Shown one piece after another: positions 42,801-50,746 of a DNA stretch of 64,000 nt (positions within the stretch are counted from its first letter, which is position 1; each line of letters begins with the position of its first letter). The position numbers were made by a program, and so were the translations under genes. The stretch covers positions 124,001 to 188,000 of the forward strand of contig URFL01000002.1 of NCBI GenBank assembly GCA_900547105.1. Direction: 5' to 3'. The DNA is from an uncultured Oscillospiraceae bacterium. Lineage in GTDB: Bacteria > Bacillota > Clostridia > Oscillospirales > Acutalibacteraceae. The notes under the pieces were generated by a model. It ran no database searches. It was not told where the DNA came from and saw only the letters and a program-made list of their open reading frames with translations.

Positions 42801-42912
42801 ACGATTCCGGTTCCGGTTCCGGATCTTTTTTGTCCTTTTTACACGCCGAGAAGCAGAATACCAGCATAATCAGCGTCATCAAAAGAGCCAAAATCTTCGT
42901 AAATGCTTTCAC
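39823..42912 (-). CDS. Tandem beta-helix (pectate-lyase-3-like) lipoprotein
   Basis: A 1029-residue surface lipoprotein. The GTG start at 42912 has AGG 8 nt upstream and gives MKAFTKILALLMTLIMLVFCFSAC, a lipoprotein signal. Residues about 30-90 are an extremely acidic Asp/Glu/Pro linker. Two homologous right-handed beta-helix units follow (about 110-480 and 540-1029), each opening with the same pattern: GGGVVYLPAGFYRVE with GGVTLRGEW, and GGGIVYLHAGYYLVK with GVELRGVF. These resemble Pectate_lyase_3/GH55-type domains that bind or cleave polysaccharide. Catalytic residues cannot be assigned, so substrate is open. It follows the GH38 gene. Confidence 0.82.
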   Translation of the reverse strand: MKAFTKILALLMTLIMLVFCFSACKKDKKDPEPEPESSDASSEPQVDDGDDEEPTDDEEPEDDDDDGDDDDDWDDDEPDEPTDDDEPDEPSLEEIATKHIKARIATPSKGMKATDRITYMLSPLDLGADRTGKEDCTDIIQACLSAAHAAGGGVVYLPAGFYRVEKNELTIEGGVTLRGEWMNPDEGGLGAANKGTVLMAYDKRGSANDSMDSPLISMKSAATLRDISVWYPEQSATNPQAYPSTIRGTGHTVVMNVTLYNSYRGFYNSSCSSMVIRNFYATVLNQGIYGAEAYDIPRIEKVRFDTKYWEQSGLPNAPKAKSAAAKQLENYTKNNVIGIRAGRQDWGYWYDIYANNVRYACMLTDGNDSIGKLVTRNTKVGIYIENMSYPGLEVSYSDIDASQAGIYYNSKGNETLAVSTTVFRNADNAIRAVNSADYAIDLSECTLENWQDNALFMDGGHINASNTTFKASKTSKSTFKVSKKVSQVMLLGNTFKTDKALFNGTGWSDSDKRIQRDDKNTDIIKRADEYDYTFAPQRKAAKAKLFDVASYGAVAGNTLKGSTIYKTDPISEKETKVKDSTAAIQSALNAAGKNGGGIVYLHAGYYLVKGTLKVPAGVELRGVFTGQHYGNGTMDGTQIFAYSGKNNANGTPLITLGQNAGATGFTVYYPEQGLSDKAKLTSEKVKAYPPTIRANKGTWIQNVCFTGAYVGIDAMTNRCDGIVISDVTGAVMSKALIMGHGINGGWVQDFHFNFSSWSGNYPIAPNGNESGNRDENGEKISRDTMLTEYAARKVNGVELGDCKNVKFFSSFNISINTQIKLMEDPYTKGSFVGNMWGFAFDACHDGVYAESGNAQLNLYESMGVFNKYDGVEYGGHNVHTTEKFTGTIGVWNTDSWSPNAQGIAYVKGGTVNYVNCFPWCVYKGECFEGGTLNILGTTFVSNNDSKMSVKNAADKWHIPVNDFLKINWIANQGASSETDQIQIPAAIYHKGAKGKVVGTISCKQNLYIFQEDGAKVETKFLGTQFVPGE

Positions 42913-42942
42913 CTTGTTAACCTGCCTTTCAGTAGAAAAATC

Positions 42943-42951
42943 ATTATATCA
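42943..42951 (-). promoter_or_regulatory. Extended -10 promoter of the beta-helix gene
   Basis: The minus strand reads TGATATAAT (42951-42943), 31 nt before the GTG. The upstream segment (about 42952-42974) contains an imperfect palindrome CACAGCCA/TGGCTACTGTG that may be an operator or hairpin. Confidence 0.5.
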
Positions 42952-42989
42952 ACACAGCCATTTGGCTACTGTGACAAAAGAAATACCGA

Positions 42990-45900
42990 TCAATACCAGA
43001 ACTTCAGGGTCTTGATCTCGAACGGACGGAAGCTCAAAGCGATTTGCCCGTTATCAGGCGCCAGCTGCTCGGTTTCCACCTCCAGCATATCGGTGGTGGC
43101 CGCGCGTTTGGCATCAAACCCGGTGGTCAGCACCGCTTGTGCTTGGCTGCCCTCGCATTCGTACAGCCGCACGATAAACGCGCGATCGCTGTCCTCGCAG
43201 GGCTTGATGGTTTCGATCAGCACATGGTCGCTGTCGGTGGTAACCGGCGGCTGGTAGCTGACGCTGCCTCCCGCGATCAGCACCGGATTGTTCAGCGCAT
43301 ACGCGGGGTATACCACCGTGTCGGTGGCAAAGGCACCGGTGTGCGGGCAGAGCGAGTAAACACATTCGTGATACCCCTCATCGCCGCGGGGGTCAGGCTT
43401 GCAGCCACCCTTATGCAGCGACAGCGCGATGCGATTGTCGTACAGGCTGACGCCGTATTTGCAATCATTCAGCACCGCCACGCCAAAGCGGGTCTCGGAC
43501 AAGTCGGTATATTTGTGCTGCGGCACTTCAAAGCGTGCCTGCTCCCAGCTGTTGTTGCGGCTGGTGGAACGGCGCAAATACCCAAACTGAACTTCCTGCG
43601 TGGCGTAATCCGAACGGACGCTTGTATCAAACACGGTTTTGAGGAACCGATGCTTGTCATGCCAATCGATCGCCGTTTCAAAGTCGATGCGCGGCGAATC
43701 GGCGTAGAACACCATATCCTGATACACACGGCTGTTCGGCGACAAACGGTACACGGTGCGAATACGGAACTCGACTTCGCCATCCGCGACCGGTTCAAAC
43801 GATTCCAGCTCTGTGCAATCGGTCAGCTTCATTTCCAAATCGTTGTCGATGTCCCAGTTGTCCCAAGCGTGCGGAACATCTTCGCCGAACAGGAAGGTGT
43901 TTAAGCTGTATCCTTTGCCGCGCACCTCGCGCCCGGTGGCTTTATCCACCAGCGAGGCGATCCGCCCTTTTTCATCAAAGGTCACCACCGCCATCGGCGT
44001 GGTCAACACCCGATCGGCAAAGTGGAACGGCGACGGCTGCGGGTGGTAGGTTCCGCCCACCAGCGGCAACGCGCGGGTTTCAAACGGTTTCAGCGCCACT
44101 CCGGCGACCCGAAGCGATCGGCTGCCGTCCCGGCGAGTAATGATCTGCTGCCGATAGCCGTCGATGTAACCGTTTTCCGGCACCGGCATATCGATCACAT
44201 CGCTGCGGGGAATATCGACCGGGTTGCTCACCGTGACGCTGCCGGTAGCCGGTGCGCCCTCCAGCAGTCGCTGAGTCAAGCCGGTGGCCTTTTCGATCAC
44301 CTCAGTGGTCTCGCGGATGGAGCGATCGTGCGCCGGGGCGATACAGGTACCCGGCAGAATATCGTGAAACTGGTTGACCAGCAGCTTTTCCATCAGCGGT
44401 GCCATTGCCTCTTCAGAAGCGGGCACGCCATCGGCAATCGCTTTTTCCACGGTATACAATTCCGCATTGTGCAGAGCAATCTCCGCTTTGCGGTTGTTGC
44501 GTTTGATGGTATGTTGATTGGTATATGTGCCGCGGTGAAGCTCCAAATACAGCTCGCCGCGATACACATTGGGATCCACCGCATCGCGCTCCAGCTCTTG
44601 CATAAAGCGACCGACGGTGGTATATTCCGCCCGCGGTACCCCTTGCAGATCGCGTGTGCGCTTGGCCATTTCCAGCATAAAGGCTTCGGGGCCACCGCCG
44701 CCATCGCCATGACCAAAGGTCATCAGCCGCGCATCGGTTACGGATTTCTGGCTGATGCCGTCCTTGCCCTTGCGGCATACCCGCGGGATCAGGCATCCCG
44801 GTGTGGTACCGCCCTCGGTGCAATTGAAATGGGTGAACACCCGCGAACCGTCGATACCCTCCCAGTAGAAGGTATCATAAGGGAACACATTGGTATCGCT
44901 CCAGCCCACCTTGGTGGTCAGGAAGTACGGGATACCACATCCATTCAAAATCTGCGGCAGCGCGGCGCTGAAGCCGAAGCTGTCCGGCAGGAAATAGGCG
45001 TTGGAGCTGTATCCGAACTTTTCGCGCGTATATCGCATTCCCCACAAAAACTGGCGAATCAGATATTCGCCGCCGGGAATGTTGCCGTCGCTTTCGACAT
45101 ACACGCCGCCGTTGGGTTCGTAGCGACCCTCCAAAATGCGCTTTTTGATCGCCTCAAACAAATCCGGATAATGCATCTCCATCCACTTCAAATGATAAGC
45201 GGAGCTTTGCATAAAGGTGTAATCCGGGTCGCGATCCATCAGGTTCATCTGGTTGGAATAGGTACGCGCACATTTTTTGATAGTTTCGTCAATCTCCCAC
45301 AGCCACGCGGTATCCATATGCGAATGGCCGATCAAACCGACGTGCGGTGCATGCGGCGCGTTGGTTTCCGCCAACAGAGGTGCCATCACCTCGCGCGCTT
45401 TTTGCAGCGACGCTTCCACCTCCTGCCACGGCACGGTATCCATCGAGTAGATCAGGATGGGGTGCAGCTCAATGAAACAGTTGGTGATACGCGCCCGCTG
45501 GAAGCTTTCCGGATCCAGATTCTCCCACAGTTCCAGCAGTGTGCGCAAATCGTAGCTGAATTCAGCGACGATTTCGTTCTGTGTACAAATCTCAAAGTTA
45601 CCGATCGGGTAACGAAACGAGCAGGTTTCAACCGGTGCATACGGGAAACATCCCTCCACCGTGTGCCCGGCGTATGCCTCAATGGCGAGGGAAAAGTTCT
45701 CCCCTGCTGCCGCGCCGGCGGTGAAACGAGGGGCGTAGTGATTGCCGTGACACGCCACCGCCATTTTGGTCGCATAGTTGCCATACGGCATGCCGTTGAC
45801 GAACAGCAAGCCTTCATATCCACAAAAGTGCATATGCTTGAGGAACAGGGGCTTGCCCGCCAGCCGTTCCGGCACCACATAGGTGCCGCGCAGCCAGTTG

Positions 45901-46103
45901 TACTGCTTTTCTGCGCCCCATTCACTCTCGGCCGTCACCGGCGTGTACAAATCATCATCCGTCGGCGGCGCATACAGCGAATCAAAGGTTGTATAGCTTT
46001 CCAGCGCCAGCACATCTTCCGTATGGAACAGGTACGGATCCAACCGTTTGAGCAAGGAGCGTATCTTGCTGATGGTTTTATCAATTTGTCTTGCATGCAT
46101 CAT
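42990..46103 (-). CDS. Glycoside hydrolase family 38 alpha-mannosidase
   Basis: A 1037-residue cytoplasmic-type enzyme without signal peptide. The zinc-binding GLIGHSHMDTAWLWEID is near residue 257, and the nucleophile Asp lies in FLPDSFGFSAALPQIL near 372; TFGHGDGGGGP and the C-terminal beta-sandwich follow. It would release alpha-mannose from internalised oligosaccharides or N-glycan fragments. The ATG at 46103 is 7 nt after GGAGAG; a TTG at 46121 lacks an RBS. Neighbours are surface carbohydrate-handling proteins, which suggests host or plant glycans as the source. Confidence 0.93.
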   Translation of the reverse strand: MMHARQIDKTISKIRSLLKRLDPYLFHTEDVLALESYTTFDSLYAPPTDDDLYTPVTAESEWGAEKQYNWLRGTYVVPERLAGKPLFLKHMHFCGYEGLLFVNGMPYGNYATKMAVACHGNHYAPRFTAGAAAGENFSLAIEAYAGHTVEGCFPYAPVETCSFRYPIGNFEICTQNEIVAEFSYDLRTLLELWENLDPESFQRARITNCFIELHPILIYSMDTVPWQEVEASLQKAREVMAPLLAETNAPHAPHVGLIGHSHMDTAWLWEIDETIKKCARTYSNQMNLMDRDPDYTFMQSSAYHLKWMEMHYPDLFEAIKKRILEGRYEPNGGVYVESDGNIPGGEYLIRQFLWGMRYTREKFGYSSNAYFLPDSFGFSAALPQILNGCGIPYFLTTKVGWSDTNVFPYDTFYWEGIDGSRVFTHFNCTEGGTTPGCLIPRVCRKGKDGISQKSVTDARLMTFGHGDGGGGPEAFMLEMAKRTRDLQGVPRAEYTTVGRFMQELERDAVDPNVYRGELYLELHRGTYTNQHTIKRNNRKAEIALHNAELYTVEKAIADGVPASEEAMAPLMEKLLVNQFHDILPGTCIAPAHDRSIRETTEVIEKATGLTQRLLEGAPATGSVTVSNPVDIPRSDVIDMPVPENGYIDGYRQQIITRRDGSRSLRVAGVALKPFETRALPLVGGTYHPQPSPFHFADRVLTTPMAVVTFDEKGRIASLVDKATGREVRGKGYSLNTFLFGEDVPHAWDNWDIDNDLEMKLTDCTELESFEPVADGEVEFRIRTVYRLSPNSRVYQDMVFYADSPRIDFETAIDWHDKHRFLKTVFDTSVRSDYATQEVQFGYLRRSTSRNNSWEQARFEVPQHKYTDLSETRFGVAVLNDCKYGVSLYDNRIALSLHKGGCKPDPRGDEGYHECVYSLCPHTGAFATDTVVYPAYALNNPVLIAGGSVSYQPPVTTDSDHVLIETIKPCEDSDRAFIVRLYECEGSQAQAVLTTGFDAKRAATTDMLEVETEQLAPDNGQIALSFRPFEIKTLKFWY

Positions 46104-46416
46104 GGCATATCTCTCCAACAAAGCCAGTCGTTACACGACAGGAGGGTTATGGTTATCCGCAAAAGCCATTCGGTTTGCGGGCGTATATATGGTAAAGCCG
46201 TCGGCGCCACAGCGCCATGCGGTAGGGCTTTCAACATCAGGGAAAACAATCATTTGTTTTCGGTCACAAATTTAGGGCGTACCTTCTCGCCAGATGAGTC
46301 GTACCCATCGGCGTGCTGCGATTCAGCCAAGGAAACAAGGGGGTCGGTCGTGCCGGGGAACCGGGAGATTCCCCGGCACGACCGTTACATTATATATAGG
46401 TTGCTAACATCAAGTC
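46104..46416. other. Intergenic region with operator-like palindrome and hairpin
   Basis: The 313-bp gap upstream of the mannosidase holds GAAAACAA-TCAT-TTGTTTTC (46242-46261), a LacI-operator-like palindrome about 140 nt before the start, and a perfect 15-bp hairpin (GGTCGTGCCGGGGAA at 46346-46360 with its inverse at 46369-46383) after the 1370-aa gene. The hairpin lacks a U-run. No gene is seen. Confidence 0.5.
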
Positions 46417-49400
46417 TTATCCGACTTTCTGTTTTCTTTTGCGCCACACGACAACCATCACCGCCGCGCTGGCCACCGCCACAACGCTTACCGGCAGAGC
46501 CATGCTGTTGTCGCCGGTTTCAGCGCCGCCGTTGTTATCGTCGGGAGTGATATCCCATTTGTCTACCAGACCCGGAATATCGCTGGCTTTCAGCAGCTGC
46601 GCCGCATCGTACGGAACGAAGTCAGCCATATCGGTACGCGCCATCGGGCTCAGCGCCGGGCTGGCCGTGCCGACATACACCATCTTATCCAGCGTGAACG
46701 CCGTGCCTTTGCCGGAACCGCTCTGTGCCGGAGAATAGATGTTGACTTCAAGCATACCGGAGAAACCACTGGAATAGAAGCTGCTGTCACGCATATCGAT
46801 GCGGACGTAATCGTTGTACGTACCCGGCTGGACATTCACCGTCAGCACATCGACCAGTGTCGTGCTGCCCGTGGTAACCATATCGTAGGTATACATCACC
46901 ACATAGGTCGGGCGATTCACCACGCCGAACTTGATGTACACCGCTTGAGCCGGATTACTGTATTCATCATAGTAAGCAGAGGCATACAGTCCCACATCTT
47001 TGTTGACCGGGCCGCTGGCAGAAACCATGCCTTTATCGTTGACCGTCAGCGTAGTGTTGCTGGTGCCTTCCGTACGGGTTTTCTGCGGCAGATACGGCTG
47101 GCTTTCATTGCTCAGATCCACTTCCACATACTCCGGCTCCAACGCCTTGTACTGCGGGTTCATTTCCGGTTCGTTGGTGAACCACATCGAACGGATCTTC
47201 ACTTTGCCATCCACCACCATGGTGAAGTAGACATTTTCCAAAATCTTGGAATCAAAATCGTTGATCACGCCATACTGCCAACCGTTTTTCAGATTGGTGA
47301 AAGCGGATGCCTTGCTGTTCTCTTTGTTGCGCAGGCGCAGCTCTTTCAGGTGCTCCGCACCGGATTCGATGTCCACCACCAGATATTTCAGCGACGAAGC
47401 GTTGAAACCTTTGGTACCGGTGATCGGTTTGAAGTGATACTCACCTTTGCCGTTGAACTCCATCGAACCGTCCAGATTCATAACGCCGCTGACACCCGTT
47501 TTAACAGGATCCACCTGCTGGCCGATCACGATCTCATAGTCGGACTCGGTGGGCGATGCGATCGGGTCAAAGGTCGGGCTGTTGGAGAACCAGATACCGG
47601 TGATCTCGGTCGACACATACACCACGAAGTTGAAGCACAGGTCTTTCATCAAACGCGGTTTGGTAGCGTTGAACTGCTCCAGGTTGACACGGGTCAAACC
47701 AACGCCGGCCGCGATCTGTTTTTGCACCTTCAGATCATCATCCGAAGCGTTGTCGCTGGTGCGGAAACGAACATCGTTGATCGCGCCGCTTTCCAGATAG
47801 ATGTACATGTACTTGTACTGCGTCGCATCGATCGCACCGGTGCGATCCATCACATGCATACCGGCACCGGATGCCGACAGGTTGACGGAAACAGATCCGT
47901 CGCTGCGGAAATTCACATCGCTGGCATTGAACTCAATGTGCAGCGGCTGCAGATGCAGTTTGTACGCATAGTTGGGATCGTCCTCGTCCAGATAATCTTC
48001 AAAGGTAAATCCTTCGTCGATGCTGAACGCCGCCTGCAGGTTGGCTTCGGTACCGTCCATAACCACCTGCATACGGGTGTTTTCCAGATACTGCTCACGC
48101 TGCGCTTCCGACATCTTGCGCAGATCGATACGCATCAGCTGGCCGGCAACCGCTTCGCCGCCGGTGGCACTCAACAGATTATCCGGCAGCACATTGCCAT
48201 CGATATCCATCAGCTTCATCGAAGTGATCTTGGTGCCGTTCTTCAGCGTGTTGACACGCAGATACAGATAATCGTAGGTACGTGCATCCATATTGCCTTC
48301 GCCCTGCAGCGCATACAGGTTGATCACCATCGTGGTCGCGCCTTTGTTGCTGTTTTTAATATGGTTGCTATCGGTTTTCAGATAATAATAGGCTTCCATA
48401 TTGCTGGGGTTGGCTTTGTACTCGTCCGCTTTGCTGATACCCAACGAAACGCTCTCGTAGCCTTCCACATTGGACGCGATCGTGCCGGGAGTAAAGTTAC
48501 CATTGTTGGTAATGTAGTAGTCCATCTGCACTTGTTTACCATAGACCAACGCGCGAACCGTCAGAGTTTTCAGCACTTCCTTGATATTCATATAATAGGA
48601 ATCATGCTCTTGCTGAGAAATCTGTCCGTCTTTCAGCGCTTTATCCAGCGCCGCGTTATTTTCGGCAACCTGTTCCGCCAACTTTTTGAAATCGACTTTA
48701 TGGGTCATCGGCTGACGAGCTTCGCCCGCAACGCCCCAATCGCCGCCATCCACAAGATACTTGCCGTTGCTATCCAAAACATAGTAGGCTTTCACCTGTG
48801 TCTGTACGCCGTCTTTGTTCACGGTCAGCGTTTCATACTTATCGCTATGTTTGGTGTTCTTGAATTCCGCAGAATCCTCGCGCACCGTTTTTCTCTTCAT
48901 GTTGCCGTCTTTGTCCAGGTTGACTTTTTTCAGCTGCTGGTTCGAGCCATTCTTAGTGTAGGTCAGCTGGAACGAAGCCGCAAACGCCGTCTGAACCTTG
49001 GCATCCGCCTCGCCGTCAGCATCCACCCACGTTTTGGAGCCATCAGCGTTTTCAATCTCTTTAGCATAAGCGGTGTCTGCATCGTTGCGGCACAGACCGT
49101 CGGTCATCTTTTTCACATCGATGATCAGATACTGATAATCGTTACCGTTCACCGCCTGGGCGCCGTTGTACAGCGTCGCCGGAACCCACGCCGCCAGATG
49201 GCCTTTCAGATTGTAGTTGACACTACCATCCGCTTCGTCCATCTCAACCGCAGCATTCTGCGGCATACCCGGGCCGGGCTTCGCCGTCAGTTTATGAGTC
49301 GTGATACCCGGCACATTGTCCGAGGTGATCTTCAAGTTGCCATCGGTCGACACTTTCGCCAGCATCGACACCGTACCGCCCTCGACCGTCAGCTTCACAC

Positions 49401-50529
49401 GCAGATTGCTCAGGAACTGCGTTTTATCCGCCGCCGTCATGTTGGAGGCATCGAAAGTGATCTGGCGGCTGCTAACGTTTTCGATCGTGCCACCCAAAAT
49501 GTTGACGGCACTGGAGCCGCCCGCTTTGTATTCATTACCTTCCGCATCAATCAACACAGCGTTGGTCACTTTCGCGCCGGAGTTCAGCAGGAATTTGATG
49601 TGCAGATACGGATACGCCGAAGCATCCATATTGCCCGCACCGGAAGCTGCAAACAGGTTGACAACCTGATCTTTGCCTTCTTTCACAGCATAATAGCCAT
49701 CGTCATTTTTGGTGATGGTGTTTTTGCTGTCGCTCGCACCCAGCGAAACGGTCGGATTTTTCTCCACCGTCAGCGGGGTGGGATCGAAATCGGGGTTGTT
49801 GGACACATACAGCTCCATTTTGGTTTCCTTACCGTAAACCAAAACATTCAGCCGCAGCGAACCCAACACATCCGCAACATCGATTTCTTTAGTGGAACGC
49901 TCAGAAGTTGTCAGCGCTTTGTTCTGCGCCACGATCTGGTCTTTCAGCTCTTTCAGATCGATCCGCGTAACACCTTTGCTGCGGATGTCCGGGCTGAGCA
50001 GATCCCAGTTCTCAAATTTGCCGGAGCTGTTTTTGCGCTGGACGTTTTTGACTTTATTGCCGTCGGTGGTCTGCAAAACCATATCCGCCACAAACGCCTC
50101 TTGTTGTTTCGCTTCGTTCGCGGTCGCCACCGTCACGCGGTTGCCGTTGACTTCTTTGAAGTAATTGCCGCTCGCATCGGTGCAAGCCGCCGGGGCCGAG
50201 AACGATACAACATTGATATACAGATACTGGAACTCACGCACATCCACCGGCGTTTTGTTATCCGGCGCATACACGGTCGTGTTCACCCAAGAAGCCAGGT
50301 CCTGCGTGAGCTTGTAGTCATAGGTTTTGTCATCGCCCACGACCAACTGGTACTTGTCGCCGCTTACTCCGGCACCACCCAACTTATAGGTCGTTGTGCC
50401 CGGAGCCGCGCCCGAAAAGCCGCCCGCTTGAATGCTGGTGTCTGCCGAACCGGACATCGCCGGAAAAACGGCGATCACCAGACCGACCAGCAGAGCCGCG
50501 CAGGCCAACAAACTAATCAGCTTTTTCAT
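46417..50529 (-). CDS. Large repetitive surface protein with C-terminal anchor
   Basis: A 1370-residue secreted protein. A signal peptide (MKKLISLLACAALLVGLVIAVFPAMSGSADT) is followed by about four related beta-rich modules. Each ends in a comparable strand: LNVLVYGKETKMELYVSNNPDFDP, VRALVYGKQVQMDYYITNNGNFTP, FVVYVSTEITGIWFSNSPTFDP and FTMVVDGKVKIRSMWFTNEPEMNP. The C-terminus has ETGDNS, a membrane helix (ALPVSVVAVASAAVMVVVW) and a basic tail (RKRKQK), a sorting-signal-like arrangement. No enzyme motif is seen; glycan binding is a guess. AAGGAG precedes the ATG at 50529. Confidence 0.78.
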   Translation of the reverse strand: MKKLISLLACAALLVGLVIAVFPAMSGSADTSIQAGGFSGAAPGTTTYKLGGAGVSGDKYQLVVGDDKTYDYKLTQDLASWVNTTVYAPDNKTPVDVREFQYLYINVVSFSAPAACTDASGNYFKEVNGNRVTVATANEAKQQEAFVADMVLQTTDGNKVKNVQRKNSSGKFENWDLLSPDIRSKGVTRIDLKELKDQIVAQNKALTTSERSTKEIDVADVLGSLRLNVLVYGKETKMELYVSNNPDFDPTPLTVEKNPTVSLGASDSKNTITKNDDGYYAVKEGKDQVVNLFAASGAGNMDASAYPYLHIKFLLNSGAKVTNAVLIDAEGNEYKAGGSSAVNILGGTIENVSSRQITFDASNMTAADKTQFLSNLRVKLTVEGGTVSMLAKVSTDGNLKITSDNVPGITTHKLTAKPGPGMPQNAAVEMDEADGSVNYNLKGHLAAWVPATLYNGAQAVNGNDYQYLIIDVKKMTDGLCRNDADTAYAKEIENADGSKTWVDADGEADAKVQTAFAASFQLTYTKNGSNQQLKKVNLDKDGNMKRKTVREDSAEFKNTKHSDKYETLTVNKDGVQTQVKAYYVLDSNGKYLVDGGDWGVAGEARQPMTHKVDFKKLAEQVAENNAALDKALKDGQISQQEHDSYYMNIKEVLKTLTVRALVYGKQVQMDYYITNNGNFTPGTIASNVEGYESVSLGISKADEYKANPSNMEAYYYLKTDSNHIKNSNKGATTMVINLYALQGEGNMDARTYDYLYLRVNTLKNGTKITSMKLMDIDGNVLPDNLLSATGGEAVAGQLMRIDLRKMSEAQREQYLENTRMQVVMDGTEANLQAAFSIDEGFTFEDYLDEDDPNYAYKLHLQPLHIEFNASDVNFRSDGSVSVNLSASGAGMHVMDRTGAIDATQYKYMYIYLESGAINDVRFRTSDNASDDDLKVQKQIAAGVGLTRVNLEQFNATKPRLMKDLCFNFVVYVSTEITGIWFSNSPTFDPIASPTESDYEIVIGQQVDPVKTGVSGVMNLDGSMEFNGKGEYHFKPITGTKGFNASSLKYLVVDIESGAEHLKELRLRNKENSKASAFTNLKNGWQYGVINDFDSKILENVYFTMVVDGKVKIRSMWFTNEPEMNPQYKALEPEYVEVDLSNESQPYLPQKTRTEGTSNTTLTVNDKGMVSASGPVNKDVGLYASAYYDEYSNPAQAVYIKFGVVNRPTYVVMYTYDMVTTGSTTLVDVLTVNVQPGTYNDYVRIDMRDSSFYSSGFSGMLEVNIYSPAQSGSGKGTAFTLDKMVYVGTASPALSPMARTDMADFVPYDAAQLLKASDIPGLVDKWDITPDDNNGGAETGDNSMALPVSVVAVASAAVMVVVWRKRKQKVG

Positions 50530-50645
50530 CTTCGACGCTCCTTTTCTTAAAAACCGTATCCACGGCATAATATCCAACATTAGCGTCACATTCCGTGACC
50601 ATATCCTCCTGCAGCGAGAGAAAGCATCAGGAAGTAAAATGAGGG

Positions 50646-50696
50646 AAAAGGGGATGTCAGTAAATTCGGTAAGGCCGATTACTACTAACATCCCCT
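50646..50696 (-). terminator. Terminator of the solute-binding-protein gene
   Basis: On the minus strand GGGGATGT and ACATCCCC (50695-50688 and 50657-50650) enclose a second stem (AGTAATCGG / CCGAATTTACT, with a bulge), then TTTT. Confidence 0.7.
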
Positions 50697-50746
50697 GACC
50701 CGATCATAAAGCCACTGTTAAACAGTTGTCTTGTTTGAGGCGTTTA

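Noticed and set aside
39589..43257. Long plus-strand open frame opposite the beta-helix lipoprotein and the mannosidase 3-prime end
   Set aside because: Composition is low-information antisense of recognisable proteins, with no RBS or start context.
46945..50550. Plus-strand open frame of about 1200 codons opposite the 1370-aa surface protein
   Set aside because: Antisense shadow; the minus-strand gene has signal peptide, RBS and repeated modules.
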